Below, piece after piece: positions 8,247 through 15,673 of a DNA stretch of 64,000 bases. The position numbers were made by a program, and so were the translations under genes. The stretch is taken from the NCBI GenBank assembly GCA_021737145.1, contig JAIPEN010000004.1:1-64000 (forward strand). Direction: 5' to 3'. Under the pieces are notes generated by a model that had not been told where the DNA came from, ran no database searches, and worked only from the letters and a program-made list of their open reading frames with translations. How positions within the stretch are numbered: the stretch's first letter is position 1; each line of letters opens with the position of its first letter. This stretch comes from Desulfarculaceae bacterium. Lineage in GTDB: Bacteria > Desulfobacterota > Desulfarculia > Desulfarculales > Desulfarculaceae.

Positions 8247-8425
8247 AGACCTCGGGTTGCGCGGTCGGGTCCAGGGCCGCGGGAAAGCCCCTTCTTTGTA
8301 TCACAGATCAGGGTGGTGGGTGAGCCGGGTGTTGGGGGGAAGAAGGAGAGGTTTGGAATGAAGGGGCGGGTTGGCTGGTGTGGCGGGAGGAGCGGCGCAA
8401 CGGCGTGGCCACTTCCTGGCGGACC

Positions 8426-8504
8426 GAGATTGCTCCGCTTGGCTCGCAACGACAAAGCGTTGGGCCATTGCGAGGAGCGGCTTTGCCGCGACGCGGTAAT
8501 CTCT
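8426..8504. repeat. Pair of inverted REP-like elements
   Basis: Copy A (8426-8453, GAGATTGCTCCGCTTGGCTC...) and copy B (8466-8504, CATTGCGAGGAGCGGC...) are in opposite orientation, separated by 12 bases. The same consensus (GAGATTGC-n-GCTCCTCGCAATGAC) recurs at 46769-46868 and 47003-47043, so it is a dispersed palindromic family. Such elements are usually mobilised by RAYT transposases; none is encoded here. Confidence 0.75.
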
Positions 8505-8524
8505 GCCTGAAAGAGACGCTCTGC

Positions 8525-8556
8525 AAAATAACAAAGGGCGGGGATCGGCCCCGCCC
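8525..8556 (-). terminator. Intrinsic terminator of the moxR-tag-VWA operon
   Basis: On the minus strand GGGCGGGG pairs with CCCCGCCC (8-bp perfect stem, 5-base loop) followed by TTTGTTATTTT, 28 bases after the VWA stop codon. Confidence 0.8.
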
Positions 8557-8583
8557 TCGTTGCTTCTTTTTTAAGAACTTTCC

Positions 8584-9756
8584 CTAGTGCCGCACCATCA
8601 GCGCCTTGACCGCATCTTCCAGGCCGTCCAGGGTCAGGGGGAACATGGGGAACACCTTGCGGATGGTGGTGATGGTGGGGTGCTGCCAGGCCCGCTCGGG
8701 CATGGGGTTGAGCCACACGCAGTAGCGGAAGTGGTCGGCGATGCGCTGCAGCCACTCCAGGCCCGGGATGTCGTTGTGGTAGTAGAAGTCGATGGCTCCG
8801 CCCACGCTCACCAACTCCGAGGGGGACATGAAGGCGTCGCCCACGATGATCACCTTGTAGTCGCCGGACAGGTTGTGCAGCAGGCTGGCGGTGGGCTCGT
8901 CATCGGAGGTATAGATGTCCTTGTACAGGTCCTGGTACACGCAGTTGTGGAAGTACAGGGCCTTGAGGTCGCGGAAGTGGCTCATCTGATGGGCCGCGCT
9001 GAACAGGCGGTCCACCAGGCGGGCGTAGGGGTTCATGGAGCCGCCCGAGTCCATCAACAAGAGCACCCGCACCGTGTTCTTGCGCTCGCGGGTGAACACC
9101 AGCTCGATCTCGCCGCCCTCCTTGCAGGTCTTGTCAATGGTGGCGTCCAGATCTAAAAAGTCCTCGGGCCCTTCCTTGGCAAAGCGCCTGAGCTTCTTTA
9201 GGGCCATCTTGACCTGCCGCACGTCCAGGGTCACGTCGGTGCGATAGTTCTTGAAGCGCCGCGCCGCCGCGATCTGCACCGCCCGGCCGCCGCCGCCCGG
9301 CCCGCCGATGCGGATGCCGGCCGGATTGGCCCCGGAGTGGCCAAAGGGGCTGGTGCCGCCGGTGCCGATCCAGCGCCCTCCCCCGTCGTGGCGCTCGTCC
9401 TGCTCTTCCAGCCGCTTCTCCAACTCCCTCAAAAGCTCGTCCAGGTCCATCTGCTTGATCTTGGCCATGGCCTCCTCGTCCAGCTCCAGCCGGTTGAGAG
9501 GGTCGGCCAGCCAGTCCATAATCTCCTGGCGAATGTCCGGAGGCAGCTCCGCGTCCTTGAACACGTGGGCGAATGCCTGGTCGTACTGGTCGTAATAGGC
9601 CTCGGACTTGATGAGGATGGCCCGGGCCAGGTGGTAGAAGTCGGTGAGGCTGCCCTGGGCATAGCCCTGGTCCATGGCCTGCATCAGGGTCATCCACTCG
9701 GTGATGGAGACCGGCACCTTGAGGGTGCGCAGGGTGTAGAAGAGGTTTAGGAACAT
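8584..9756 (-). CDS. CoxE-like VWA-domain protein
   Basis: A 390-residue cytoplasmic protein. A helical N-terminal part (1-130) leads through a Gly-rich linker (about 135-170) to a VWA domain. The metal-ion site reads DSGGS, so the central Ser of DxSxS is Gly, a change seen in this CoxE-like subgroup. Proteins of this type work with MoxR AAA+ ATPases as chaperone pairs that insert metals or remodel a client complex. The moxR gene is two genes upstream in the same operon, which supports a pair, with tag between them. The client is not evident in the window. An intrinsic terminator follows. Confidence 0.82.
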   Translation of the reverse strand: MFLNLFYTLRTLKVPVSITEWMTLMQAMDQGYAQGSLTDFYHLARAILIKSEAYYDQYDQAFAHVFKDAELPPDIRQEIMDWLADPLNRLELDEEAMAKIKQMDLDELLRELEKRLEEQDERHDGGGRWIGTGGTSPFGHSGANPAGIRIGGPGGGGRAVQIAAARRFKNYRTDVTLDVRQVKMALKKLRRFAKEGPEDFLDLDATIDKTCKEGGEIELVFTRERKNTVRVLLLMDSGGSMNPYARLVDRLFSAAHQMSHFRDLKALYFHNCVYQDLYKDIYTSDDEPTASLLHNLSGDYKVIIVGDAFMSPSELVSVGGAIDFYYHNDIPGLEWLQRIADHFRYCVWLNPMPERAWQHPTITTIRKVFPMFPLTLDGLEDAVKALMVRH

Positions 9757-9772
9757 CAGCCTGGCCTTTTCC

Positions 9773-10351
9773 CTAGCCCTTGGGGGCCGCTCCGCCCAGC
9801 TCCGCGTGGCGCGGGCAGCTCACCAGATGGTCGTTGACCATGCCGGTGGCCTGCATGTGGGCGTAGATGATGGTGGGCCCCACGAAGTTCATGCCCCGCT
9901 TTTTAAGGTCCTTGCTGATGCGCCGGGAGGTCTCGTCCTGGGCCGGCACCTCGCCCGGGCTCTGAAAAGCGTGCTGCACCGGCTCGTGCTCCACAAAGGA
10001 CCAAATGTACTGGTCAAAGGAGCCGAACTCCTCTTGGATGGCCAAGAAGGCCCGCGCATTGGCCTTGGCCGCCTCGATCTTCCTGCGGTTGCGCACAATG
10101 CCCGCGTCTTTCATCAGGGCCTCGATCTTGTCCGCTCCGTAGGCCGCCACTTTGTGGGGATCGAAGTTGTCGAACGCGGCCCGGAAATTCTCCCGCTTCT
10201 TCAGGATGGTAAACCAGCTCAGCCCGGCCTGGAAGCCCTCCAAAATAAGCATCTCGAAGTGGCGGCGCTCGTGGTGCAGGGGCACGCCCCACTCGCGGTC
10301 ATGGTAGTCCTGGTAAAGGGGGTCGTCGCCAGCCCAAGGGCAACGCGGCAT
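9773..10351 (-). CDS. tag: DNA-3-methyladenine glycosylase I
   Basis: A 192-residue base-excision repair enzyme that releases 3-methyladenine from alkylated DNA. The four zinc ligands fall at Cys4, His17, His175 and Cys179, the same numbering as in E. coli Tag. The N-terminal RCPWAGDDPLYQDYHDREWG block and the GFQAGLSW and GMNFVGPTI segments are characteristic. It starts 16 bases after the moxR stop codon and ends 16 bases before the VWA gene, so it is almost certainly co-transcribed with them although no functional link is known. Confidence 0.95.
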   Translation of the reverse strand: MPRCPWAGDDPLYQDYHDREWGVPLHHERRHFEMLILEGFQAGLSWFTILKKRENFRAAFDNFDPHKVAAYGADKIEALMKDAGIVRNRRKIEAAKANARAFLAIQEEFGSFDQYIWSFVEHEPVQHAFQSPGEVPAQDETSRRISKDLKKRGMNFVGPTIIYAHMQATGMVNDHLVSCPRHAELGGAAPKG

Positions 10352-10367
10352 CGCCTGGTCCCGGCCC

Positions 10368-11231
10368 CTAGTAGCGCGAACGCAGGCCCATGCGGGCCGC
10401 GGGGCCGCCCCGGGTCAGGGCCGCGTCCAGGATCTCCATGTCCTGTTCCTTCTTGATCAGGGCCCCGGCGAAAGGCAGCTCCTTGGCCACCTTGTCCGGG
10501 CTCATGCCGCCGGCCAGAAGGGCCTGGATCCAGTCCAGCAGCTCGCTGGTGGAGGGCTTCTTGCGGAAGCCCTCTATCTGCCTGAGCCAATAGAAGCGCT
10601 TGAGCACCTCTTTGAGCAGCTTCTTTTCCAGGTCCGGGTAGTGCACCCCCACGATGTCGGTCATGAGCTTCTCTTCCGGGAACTCGATGTAGTGGAACAC
10701 GCAACGCCTCAGGAAGGCGTCGGGCAGCTCCTTTTCCGAGTTGGAGGTGATCACCACGATGGGGCGCTGCTTGGCGGCGACGGTCTGGTCGGTCTCCGGG
10801 ATGTGGAAGCGCATCTCGTCCAGCTCGTTGAGCAGGTCGTTGGGGAACTCCAGATCCGCCTTGTCCACCTCGTCGATCAACAGCACCACCCGCTCGTCCA
10901 CGTCAAAGGAGCGGCCCAGTTGCCCCAGGTGGATGTAGTTGCTGATGTCGCTCACGTCGCCGGTGCCGAAGCGCGAGTCATTGAGGCGCTGCACCGTATC
11001 GTATACGTAGAGCCCCTCGCTGGCCTTGGTGGTGGATTTGATGTTCCACACCAGCAGTTTTTTGCCCAGGCCCCGGGCGATGTTGTGGGCCAGGAGCGTC
11101 TTGCCGGTGCCGGGCTCGCCCTTGACCAGAAGAGGCCGGCCCAGGGCTATGGAAACGTTGACCACGTCCCTCAGCTCGGGCGAAACGATGTACTTGTCAG
11201 TGCCTGTAAAGCGGTCGAACTCGGCGGACAT
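10368..11231 (-). CDS. MoxR-family AAA+ ATPase
   Basis: A 287-residue AAA+ protein with Walker A GEPGTGKT (about 38-45), Walker B LLIDEVDKAD, sensor 1 (VITSN) and an arginine-finger region DAFLRRC. MoxR ATPases act in the cytoplasm as metal-insertion or complex-maturation chaperones with VWA partners; the CoxE-like gene downstream is the likely partner. It is the first gene of a three-gene minus-strand operon. A promoter (11293-11320) and a palindrome at its start site face a matching pair for the divergent symporter operon. Confidence 0.9.
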   Translation of the reverse strand: MSAEFDRFTGTDKYIVSPELRDVVNVSIALGRPLLVKGEPGTGKTLLAHNIARGLGKKLLVWNIKSTTKASEGLYVYDTVQRLNDSRFGTGDVSDISNYIHLGQLGRSFDVDERVVLLIDEVDKADLEFPNDLLNELDEMRFHIPETDQTVAAKQRPIVVITSNSEKELPDAFLRRCVFHYIEFPEEKLMTDIVGVHYPDLEKKLLKEVLKRFYWLRQIEGFRKKPSTSELLDWIQALLAGGMSPDKVAKELPFAGALIKKEQDMEILDAALTRGGPAARMGLRSRY

Positions 11232-11284
11232 CTGGCGGCTCCTTGCAATCTGGCTGCGGGCGGATACGCGCCTTAACGGCGCAA

Positions 11285-11303
11285 GTAGCTACAATGTAAC
11301 ACG
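11285..11303. promoter_or_regulatory. Operator-like repeat at the moxR start site
   Basis: The palindrome GTAGCTAC (11285-11292) is followed after 3 bases by a half copy GTAAC. It lies just downstream of the moxR -10 element. GTAGCTACAA here is the exact inverse of TTGTAGCTAC at 11386-11395 on the symporter side. Confidence 0.5.
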
Positions 11304-11320
11304 TTCAGGCTTTTAATCAA
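11293..11320 (-). promoter_or_regulatory. Sigma-70-type promoter of the moxR operon
   Basis: On the minus strand TTGATT (11320-11315) and TACATT (11298-11293) are separated by 16 bases; transcription would start near 11286, inside the GTAGCTAC palindrome. Confidence 0.55.
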
Positions 11321-11346
11321 GGCCCGCCCGACCCAAGGCTTGCGCC

Positions 11347-11376
11347 TTGACTTGACTGCGGTGGCCTTCGTATGAT
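11347..11376 (+). promoter_or_regulatory. Sigma-70-type promoter of the symporter operon
   Basis: TTGACT (11347-11352) and TATGAT (11371-11376) are separated by 18 bases. The start near 11383 falls within the pair of GTAxCTAC repeats. Confidence 0.6.
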
Positions 11377-11395
11377 GTAACTACTTTGTAGCTAC
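11377..11395. promoter_or_regulatory. Tandem operator-like palindromes at the symporter start site
   Basis: GTAACTAC (11377-11384), three T, then GTAGCTAC (11388-11395): two near-identical palindromes one helical turn (11 bases) apart, covering the predicted transcription start. They mirror the repeat on the moxR side. Confidence 0.5.
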
Positions 11396-11495
11396 CACCG
11401 GGGCGGGTCAACTCCCCGTCATGCCTGGTCAAACCCGCCCGCCCCACCAGCCACCCACCAGGGGCTCTTGCTCCCCGCCATGCAGGAGGTTGCCC

Positions 11496-11660
11496 GTGCT
11501 CGGCATCGCTAGCCCGGAATTGGCCTTGGCCTATATCCTGTGCATCGCCGCCTCGGTGCTCTGTATCATCTACGGCATCATCAAATGGAACGACAGCGGC
11601 CCGCTCACCGAAGAGCTTAGGGATCTGGACCAGTGGGCTCCCGGTCCCCAGGACGACTAA
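11496..11660 (+). CDS. Small single-span protein preceding a sodium:solute symporter
   Basis: A 54-residue protein with one hydrophobic segment (about residues 8-30: ELALAYILCIAASVLCIIYG) and an acidic C-terminal tail. The GTG start is chosen because AGGAGG lies six bases upstream (11484-11489). It sits 56 bases before a symporter gene. Small accessory subunits of this form precede SSS symporters in many Desulfobacterota and related anaerobes, so it is probably a membrane partner of that carrier. A longer in-frame start at 11421 lacks a ribosome-binding site and would add a Pro-rich leader. Confidence 0.75.
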   Translation: MLGIASPELALAYILCIAASVLCIIYGIIKWNDSGPLTEELRDLDQWAPGPQDD

Positions 11661-11716
11661 GCCGTAAACCCGCCGCCCGGCCTCATCGCCGGAAACTCAG
11701 GCTCTAAGGAGGCACG

Positions 11717-13315
11717 ATGACCGTCAAGATCATTCTGGCTCTGCTCTATTTGGGCGTGGTCTTTTATCTAGGCTACAAAGGCTGGCGCGAAACCCGCCAG
11801 GCCAGCGACTACATGCTGGCCGGCCGCCAGATGAACCCCTTTGTCATGGCCATGAGCTACGGGGCAACCTTCATCTCCACCTCGGCCATCATCGGCTTTG
11901 GCGGAGCGGCCGCCCTGTTCGGCTTCCCTTTGCTGTGGCTCACCTTTCTCAACATTTTCGTGGGCATCTTCTTGGCCATGGTGTTCTTTGGCAAGCGCAC
12001 CCGGCGCATGGGGTTGGCCCTGGACGCCCACACCTTCCCCGAGCTCATGGGGAGGCGCTATGACTCGCGCTTCGTCCAGGGCTTCGCGGGGCTGATCATT
12101 TTCCTGTTCATCCCGGTCTACGCGGCGGCGGTGCTCATAGGCATCAGCCGCATGATCGAGGTGGGCCTGGGCATCAACTACTACGTGGCCCTGCTGGCCT
12201 TTGTGGGCATCCTGGCCCTGTACGTGATCACCGGCGGGCTCAAGGCGGTGATGTACACCGACGCCTTCCAGGGCAGCCTCATGTTCATCATGATGCTCAT
12301 CCTGATCGTGGCCACCTACTATCTCCTGGGCGGGGTCACCGACGCCCACCAGGCGCTCACCGACCTGGCCCCCCAGATGCCGGCCAAGCTCAAGGCCGGA
12401 GGCATGCTGGGCTGGACCCAGGGAGCGGTGCCCTTCAGCCCCCTGTGGCTGGTGATCTACACCACCATCATCTACGGGGTGGGCATCGGCGTGCTGGCCC
12501 AACCCCAGCTCGCGGTGCGCTACATGACCGTGGCCAGCGACCGCCAGCTCAACCGGGCGGTGCTGTTCGGCGGCATCTTCATCATCATCATGACCGGGGT
12601 GGCCTTTGTGGTGGGCGCCCTGTCCAACGTGGTGTTCTTCAAGCATCTGGGCAAGATCGCGGTGGCCGTGGCCGGGGGCAACATCGACAAGATCATCCCC
12701 ATGTACATCACCCAGGTAATGCCCGACTGGTATGAGATCCTCTTTTTGCTGGGCATGTTCGCGGCGGCCATGTCCACCCTGTCCAGCCAGTTCCACGTGG
12801 GCGGCACCAGCCTGGGCCGCGACTTTTACGAAAAAGGCATGGGCAGCCGGGGCCGGGCCGGCCTGGGGGTCACCCGAGCCGGGGTGGGCATCACCATTTT
12901 GGTCACCCTGATCTGGGGCCTGTTCCTGCCGCCGTCCATCATCGCCCTGGCCACCGCCTTTTTCTTCGGCCTGTGCGCCGCCTCTTTCCTGCCGGCCTAT
13001 TTCCTGGGCCTGTACTGGAAGGGCATGACCCGCGCCGGGGCCATCGTTTCCATGGTGGGCGGATTTGCCACCAGCTTCTTCTTCCTGTTGTTCGTGCACA
13101 CCAAGGAGTCCGCGGCCATCGGCCTGTGCAAGGCCGTGTTCGGGGTGGACAGCCTGGCGGCCGGAGCGGTCAAGGGCTCGGGATGGTGGCTGTTGCAGTT
13201 CACCGATCCCAACATCATCGCCCTGCCGGTGTCGCTGGTGCTGGCCCTGGTGGTCAGCTGGTTCAGCGCCAAGATGGATCAAGAGCACTTGCGGCTTTGC
13301 TGGCGCAACCTTTAG
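11717..13315 (+). CDS. Sodium:solute symporter (SSS family)
   Basis: A 532-residue inner-membrane protein with about 13 transmembrane helices. The N-terminal pattern (ETRQASDYMLAGRQM, then MSYGATFISTSAIIGFGG), the ITGGLKAVMYTDAFQG signature and AAAMSTLSSQFHVG are diagnostic for Na+-coupled SSS carriers. The substrate is unknown; acetate, other carboxylates, proline and pantothenate are all moved by family members. AGGAGG-like bases precede the ATG, the small accessory gene lies immediately upstream, and a strong terminator follows. It is controlled from a divergent promoter shared with moxR. Confidence 0.92.
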   Translation: MTVKIILALLYLGVVFYLGYKGWRETRQASDYMLAGRQMNPFVMAMSYGATFISTSAIIGFGGAAALFGFPLLWLTFLNIFVGIFLAMVFFGKRTRRMGLALDAHTFPELMGRRYDSRFVQGFAGLIIFLFIPVYAAAVLIGISRMIEVGLGINYYVALLAFVGILALYVITGGLKAVMYTDAFQGSLMFIMMLILIVATYYLLGGVTDAHQALTDLAPQMPAKLKAGGMLGWTQGAVPFSPLWLVIYTTIIYGVGIGVLAQPQLAVRYMTVASDRQLNRAVLFGGIFIIIMTGVAFVVGALSNVVFFKHLGKIAVAVAGGNIDKIIPMYITQVMPDWYEILFLLGMFAAAMSTLSSQFHVGGTSLGRDFYEKGMGSRGRAGLGVTRAGVGITILVTLIWGLFLPPSIIALATAFFFGLCAASFLPAYFLGLYWKGMTRAGAIVSMVGGFATSFFFLLFVHTKESAAIGLCKAVFGVDSLAAGAVKGSGWWLLQFTDPNIIALPVSLVLALVVSWFSAKMDQEHLRLCWRNL

Positions 13316-13334
13316 AATGTCCTGAGCCTTATCG

Positions 13335-13373
13335 CCGGGCGCCGGCCTAGGCTGGCGCCCGGTTACCTTTTTG
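13335..13373 (+). terminator. Intrinsic terminator of the symporter operon
   Basis: CCGGGCGCC pairs with GGCGCCCGG (9-bp perfect stem, 10-base loop) followed by TTACCTTTTT. Confidence 0.75.
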
Positions 13374-13389
13374 CCAGGGAGCAATTCTC

Positions 13390-14274
13390 ATGACCGAACA
13401 GGAAAGCGGCGGCACGCCCAAACTGGATATCGGCGCTCCCAGCACCCCGCCTCAAGACAAGGGATCCTCGCCCTGGCCCTGGATACTGGCCCTGCTGGTC
13501 ATCCTGCTTGCCGGGGGAGCCCTGTACTACTTCTGGGGAGACCTGAACCCCGCCCAAGACACCGGCGCGACCAAGGCCAAGAGCGAGCAGGCCCAGGACG
13601 CCGGCGCGGCCGCCACCGGCCAGGCCGGCGGAACCATCAAGCTGGACGGCAGCCAGAAGTCCGAGCAGGATCTTCGCAAGAAGCCCTACGGCCTGGACAA
13701 GTCGGTGGACGCCGTGGCCCGCAGCGACGAGAGCATCCAGGTGGGCAATAAAAAAGTCCCGGTGGAGGAGCTGGAAAAGAAACTGGTGGTCGAGCAGCGG
13801 GGCGAGATGCGCGAAAAGTCCCTGCAGGACAAGAAGGTCAGCGCCTGGGGAGTCTATCTGGTCCGTCCCGGCGACAGCCTGTGGCGCATCCACTACCGCC
13901 TGCTGCGCGAGTATCTGCGCAACCGCAAGGTCAAGCTGGCTCCCTTTGCCGACCAGCCCTCCTCCCAGGGCTACTCCTCTGGCGTGGGCAAGGTGCTCAA
14001 GTTCGCCGAGCACATGGTGGGGGTCTACAACCTGCGCACCGGCCACATGAGCAAGAATCTCAACTTGCTGGAGCCGGGGCAAAAGGTGGTGGTGTTCAAC
14101 CTCAGCGAGATCTTCGGCCAGCTGGACAAGGTCAACCCCAACGAGATAAACGGCATCATGTACGACGGCCGCGTCCTGTTCTTTCCCAAGCCGGAAAAGG
14201 TGGAGGTTTCCACCAAGGAGCTGGCCCCTCCGGGCAAGACGCCTCCTCCGGCCACCCGACTGCCCAAGGAGTAA
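13390..14274 (+). CDS. Membrane-anchored LysM-like domain protein
   Basis: A 294-residue protein with a short cytoplasmic N-terminus, one transmembrane segment (about 29-50), a low-complexity Ala/Gln/Lys linker, and a C-terminal region that begins VYLVRPGDSLWRIHYRLL, the typical opening of a LysM peptidoglycan-binding domain. The C-terminal tail is Pro-rich. It would sit in the inner membrane facing the periplasm. Its stop lies 5 bases before the deacetylase start, implying translational coupling. Function beyond cell-wall contact is not known. Confidence 0.65.
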   Translation: MTEQESGGTPKLDIGAPSTPPQDKGSSPWPWILALLVILLAGGALYYFWGDLNPAQDTGATKAKSEQAQDAGAAATGQAGGTIKLDGSQKSEQDLRKKPYGLDKSVDAVARSDESIQVGNKKVPVEELEKKLVVEQRGEMREKSLQDKKVSAWGVYLVRPGDSLWRIHYRLLREYLRNRKVKLAPFADQPSSQGYSSGVGKVLKFAEHMVGVYNLRTGHMSKNLNLLEPGQKVVVFNLSEIFGQLDKVNPNEINGIMYDGRVLFFPKPEKVEVSTKELAPPGKTPPPATRLPKE

Positions 14275-14279
14275 ACCCT

Positions 14280-15311
14280 ATGCCACTGGGCGTGGTGCGC
14301 GACCCCGTCTTCCGCGAGCATGACACCGGGCCTTATCACTGCGAAGTGGGCGACCGGCTGGCGGCCATAGACCAGGCCATAGAGCAATGGGAAGGCCGCG
14401 ATTGCCTGGAGGCCCTTCCCCTGCGCCCGGCCACCGAGGAGGAGCTCAAGCGGGTGCACCACCCCAGCCACCTGTCGCGCATCGCCTCCACCGCCGGGCG
14501 GGCCATGGACCTGGACCCGGACACCATCTGCTCCCCCCGATCCCACGAGATAGCCCTGCTGGCCGCCGGCAGCCTGATCGACCTTTGCGACGCGGCCCTG
14601 AGCGGCGAGGTGGATCACGGCTTCGCCCTGGTGCGCCCGCCGGGCCACCACGCCACCACCACCCGGGCCATGGGCTTTTGCCTGTACAACAACATTGCCG
14701 CCGCCGCCGCCCACCTGATCACCCAGCGCGGACTGAACCGGGTGCTGATCGTGGATTGGGACGTGCACCACGGCAACGGCACCGAGGACATCTTTTACGC
14801 CGAGCCCCGGGTGACCTACTTCTCCACACACCAGTCGCCCCTGTACCCGGGCACCGGCCAGGTGGGGGCCGTGGGCCATGGCGCGGGCCAGGGCCGCAAC
14901 CTAAACGTGCCCCTGTCCCCGGGCCGGGGCGATGTGGAGCACCTGGCGGCCTTCCACCACATCCTGGCGCCGGTGGCCCAGAGCCTCATGCCCGAGTTCA
15001 TCCTGGTTTCGGCCGGCTTCGACGCCCACCGGGAAGACCCCCTGGGCTCCATGATGATCGATTCCAAGGGCTTCGCCGCCCTGACCCAGGTGCTGGTGGA
15101 GCTGAGCCGGGAGTTTTGCCCCGGCAAGGTGGTCATGGCCTTGGAGGGCGGCTACAACCAGGCCGCCCTGGGCCGGGCGGTGGTTGCCGTGTTGCGGGCC
15201 CTGAACGGCAGCCGCGAGGACGAGCTCATCGACCAGGCCGCGGGCGCGGACATGCCCGCTGAAGTGGAACGGGCCATGCAGACCGCGGGCAACTTCTGGA
15301 GGCTCGCCTGA
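14280..15311 (+). CDS. Histone-deacetylase-superfamily amidohydrolase
   Basis: A 343-residue zinc enzyme of the HDAC/acetoin-utilisation/acetylpolyamine-deacetylase superfamily. Visible active-site elements are PPGHHAT with the HH pair, the DWDVHHGNGT block that supplies the zinc Asp and His, and SAGFDAHREDPLG that supplies the second Asp. Family members remove acyl groups from lysine side chains or small amines in the cytoplasm. The substrate is not predictable. It directly follows the LysM-like gene by 5 bases; the next gene, gatC, is 74 bases further on. Confidence 0.88.
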   Translation: MPLGVVRDPVFREHDTGPYHCEVGDRLAAIDQAIEQWEGRDCLEALPLRPATEEELKRVHHPSHLSRIASTAGRAMDLDPDTICSPRSHEIALLAAGSLIDLCDAALSGEVDHGFALVRPPGHHATTTRAMGFCLYNNIAAAAAHLITQRGLNRVLIVDWDVHHGNGTEDIFYAEPRVTYFSTHQSPLYPGTGQVGAVGHGAGQGRNLNVPLSPGRGDVEHLAAFHHILAPVAQSLMPEFILVSAGFDAHREDPLGSMMIDSKGFAALTQVLVELSREFCPGKVVMALEGGYNQAALGRAVVAVLRALNGSREDELIDQAAGADMPAEVERAMQTAGNFWRLA

Positions 15312-15385
15312 GCCGGGGGCTTGTTGCCCATCACGCTGCCGCGTGATAAAAACAAATTCTCTTACAAGCGCCCTTGGAGGCTGGC

Positions 15386-15670
15386 ATGAAGATTACCGCC
15401 GAGGAGGTGGCCCACGTGGCCGCCCTGGCCCGGCTCAGGCTGAGCGATCAGATGAGCGCCAAGCTCACCGAGCAACTCAACGACATCCTTACGGCCATGG
15501 ACAAGCTGGCCCAACTGGACACCAGCGGGGTGCCCTCCACCAACCACGCCCTGGAGCTCACCGGAGCCATGCGCCCGGACCAGGCCCGGCCCGGCCTGGA
15601 CCACCAGCGCGCCCTGGCCAACGCCCCGGACAGCGACGGCCAGAGCTTCATCGTGCCCAAGGTGATATAG
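15386..15670 (+). CDS. gatC: Aspartyl/glutamyl-tRNA amidotransferase subunit C
   Basis: A 94-residue subunit starting MKITAEEVAHVAALARL with GGAGG six bases before the ATG; an upstream in-frame ATG lies before that ribosome-binding site. GatC stabilises the GatA-GatB complex that converts Glu-tRNA-Gln and Asp-tRNA-Asn to the amidated forms. It is followed by gatA after 3 bases. The C-terminal D(S/G)xSFIVPKVI ending is typical. Confidence 0.93.
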   Translation: MKITAEEVAHVAALARLRLSDQMSAKLTEQLNDILTAMDKLAQLDTSGVPSTNHALELTGAMRPDQARPGLDHQRALANAPDSDGQSFIVPKVI

Positions 15671-15673
15671 GCC

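Larger units (their letters stand above)
8247..8583. other. Gene-free spacer with REP-like repeats and a terminator
   Basis: About 340 bases between the Cache kinase start and the VWA gene stop. It contains a head-to-head pair of REP-like palindromes (8426-8504) and the terminator of the VWA operon (8525-8556). The rest must hold the promoter of the kinase/regulator operon, but no convincing -35/-10 or -24/-12 pair was found. Confidence 0.6.

Noticed and set aside
8584-11231. MoxR/VWA pair as a ternary or defence system
   Set aside because: Only one ATPase and one VWA protein are present; the partner components of such systems are missing.
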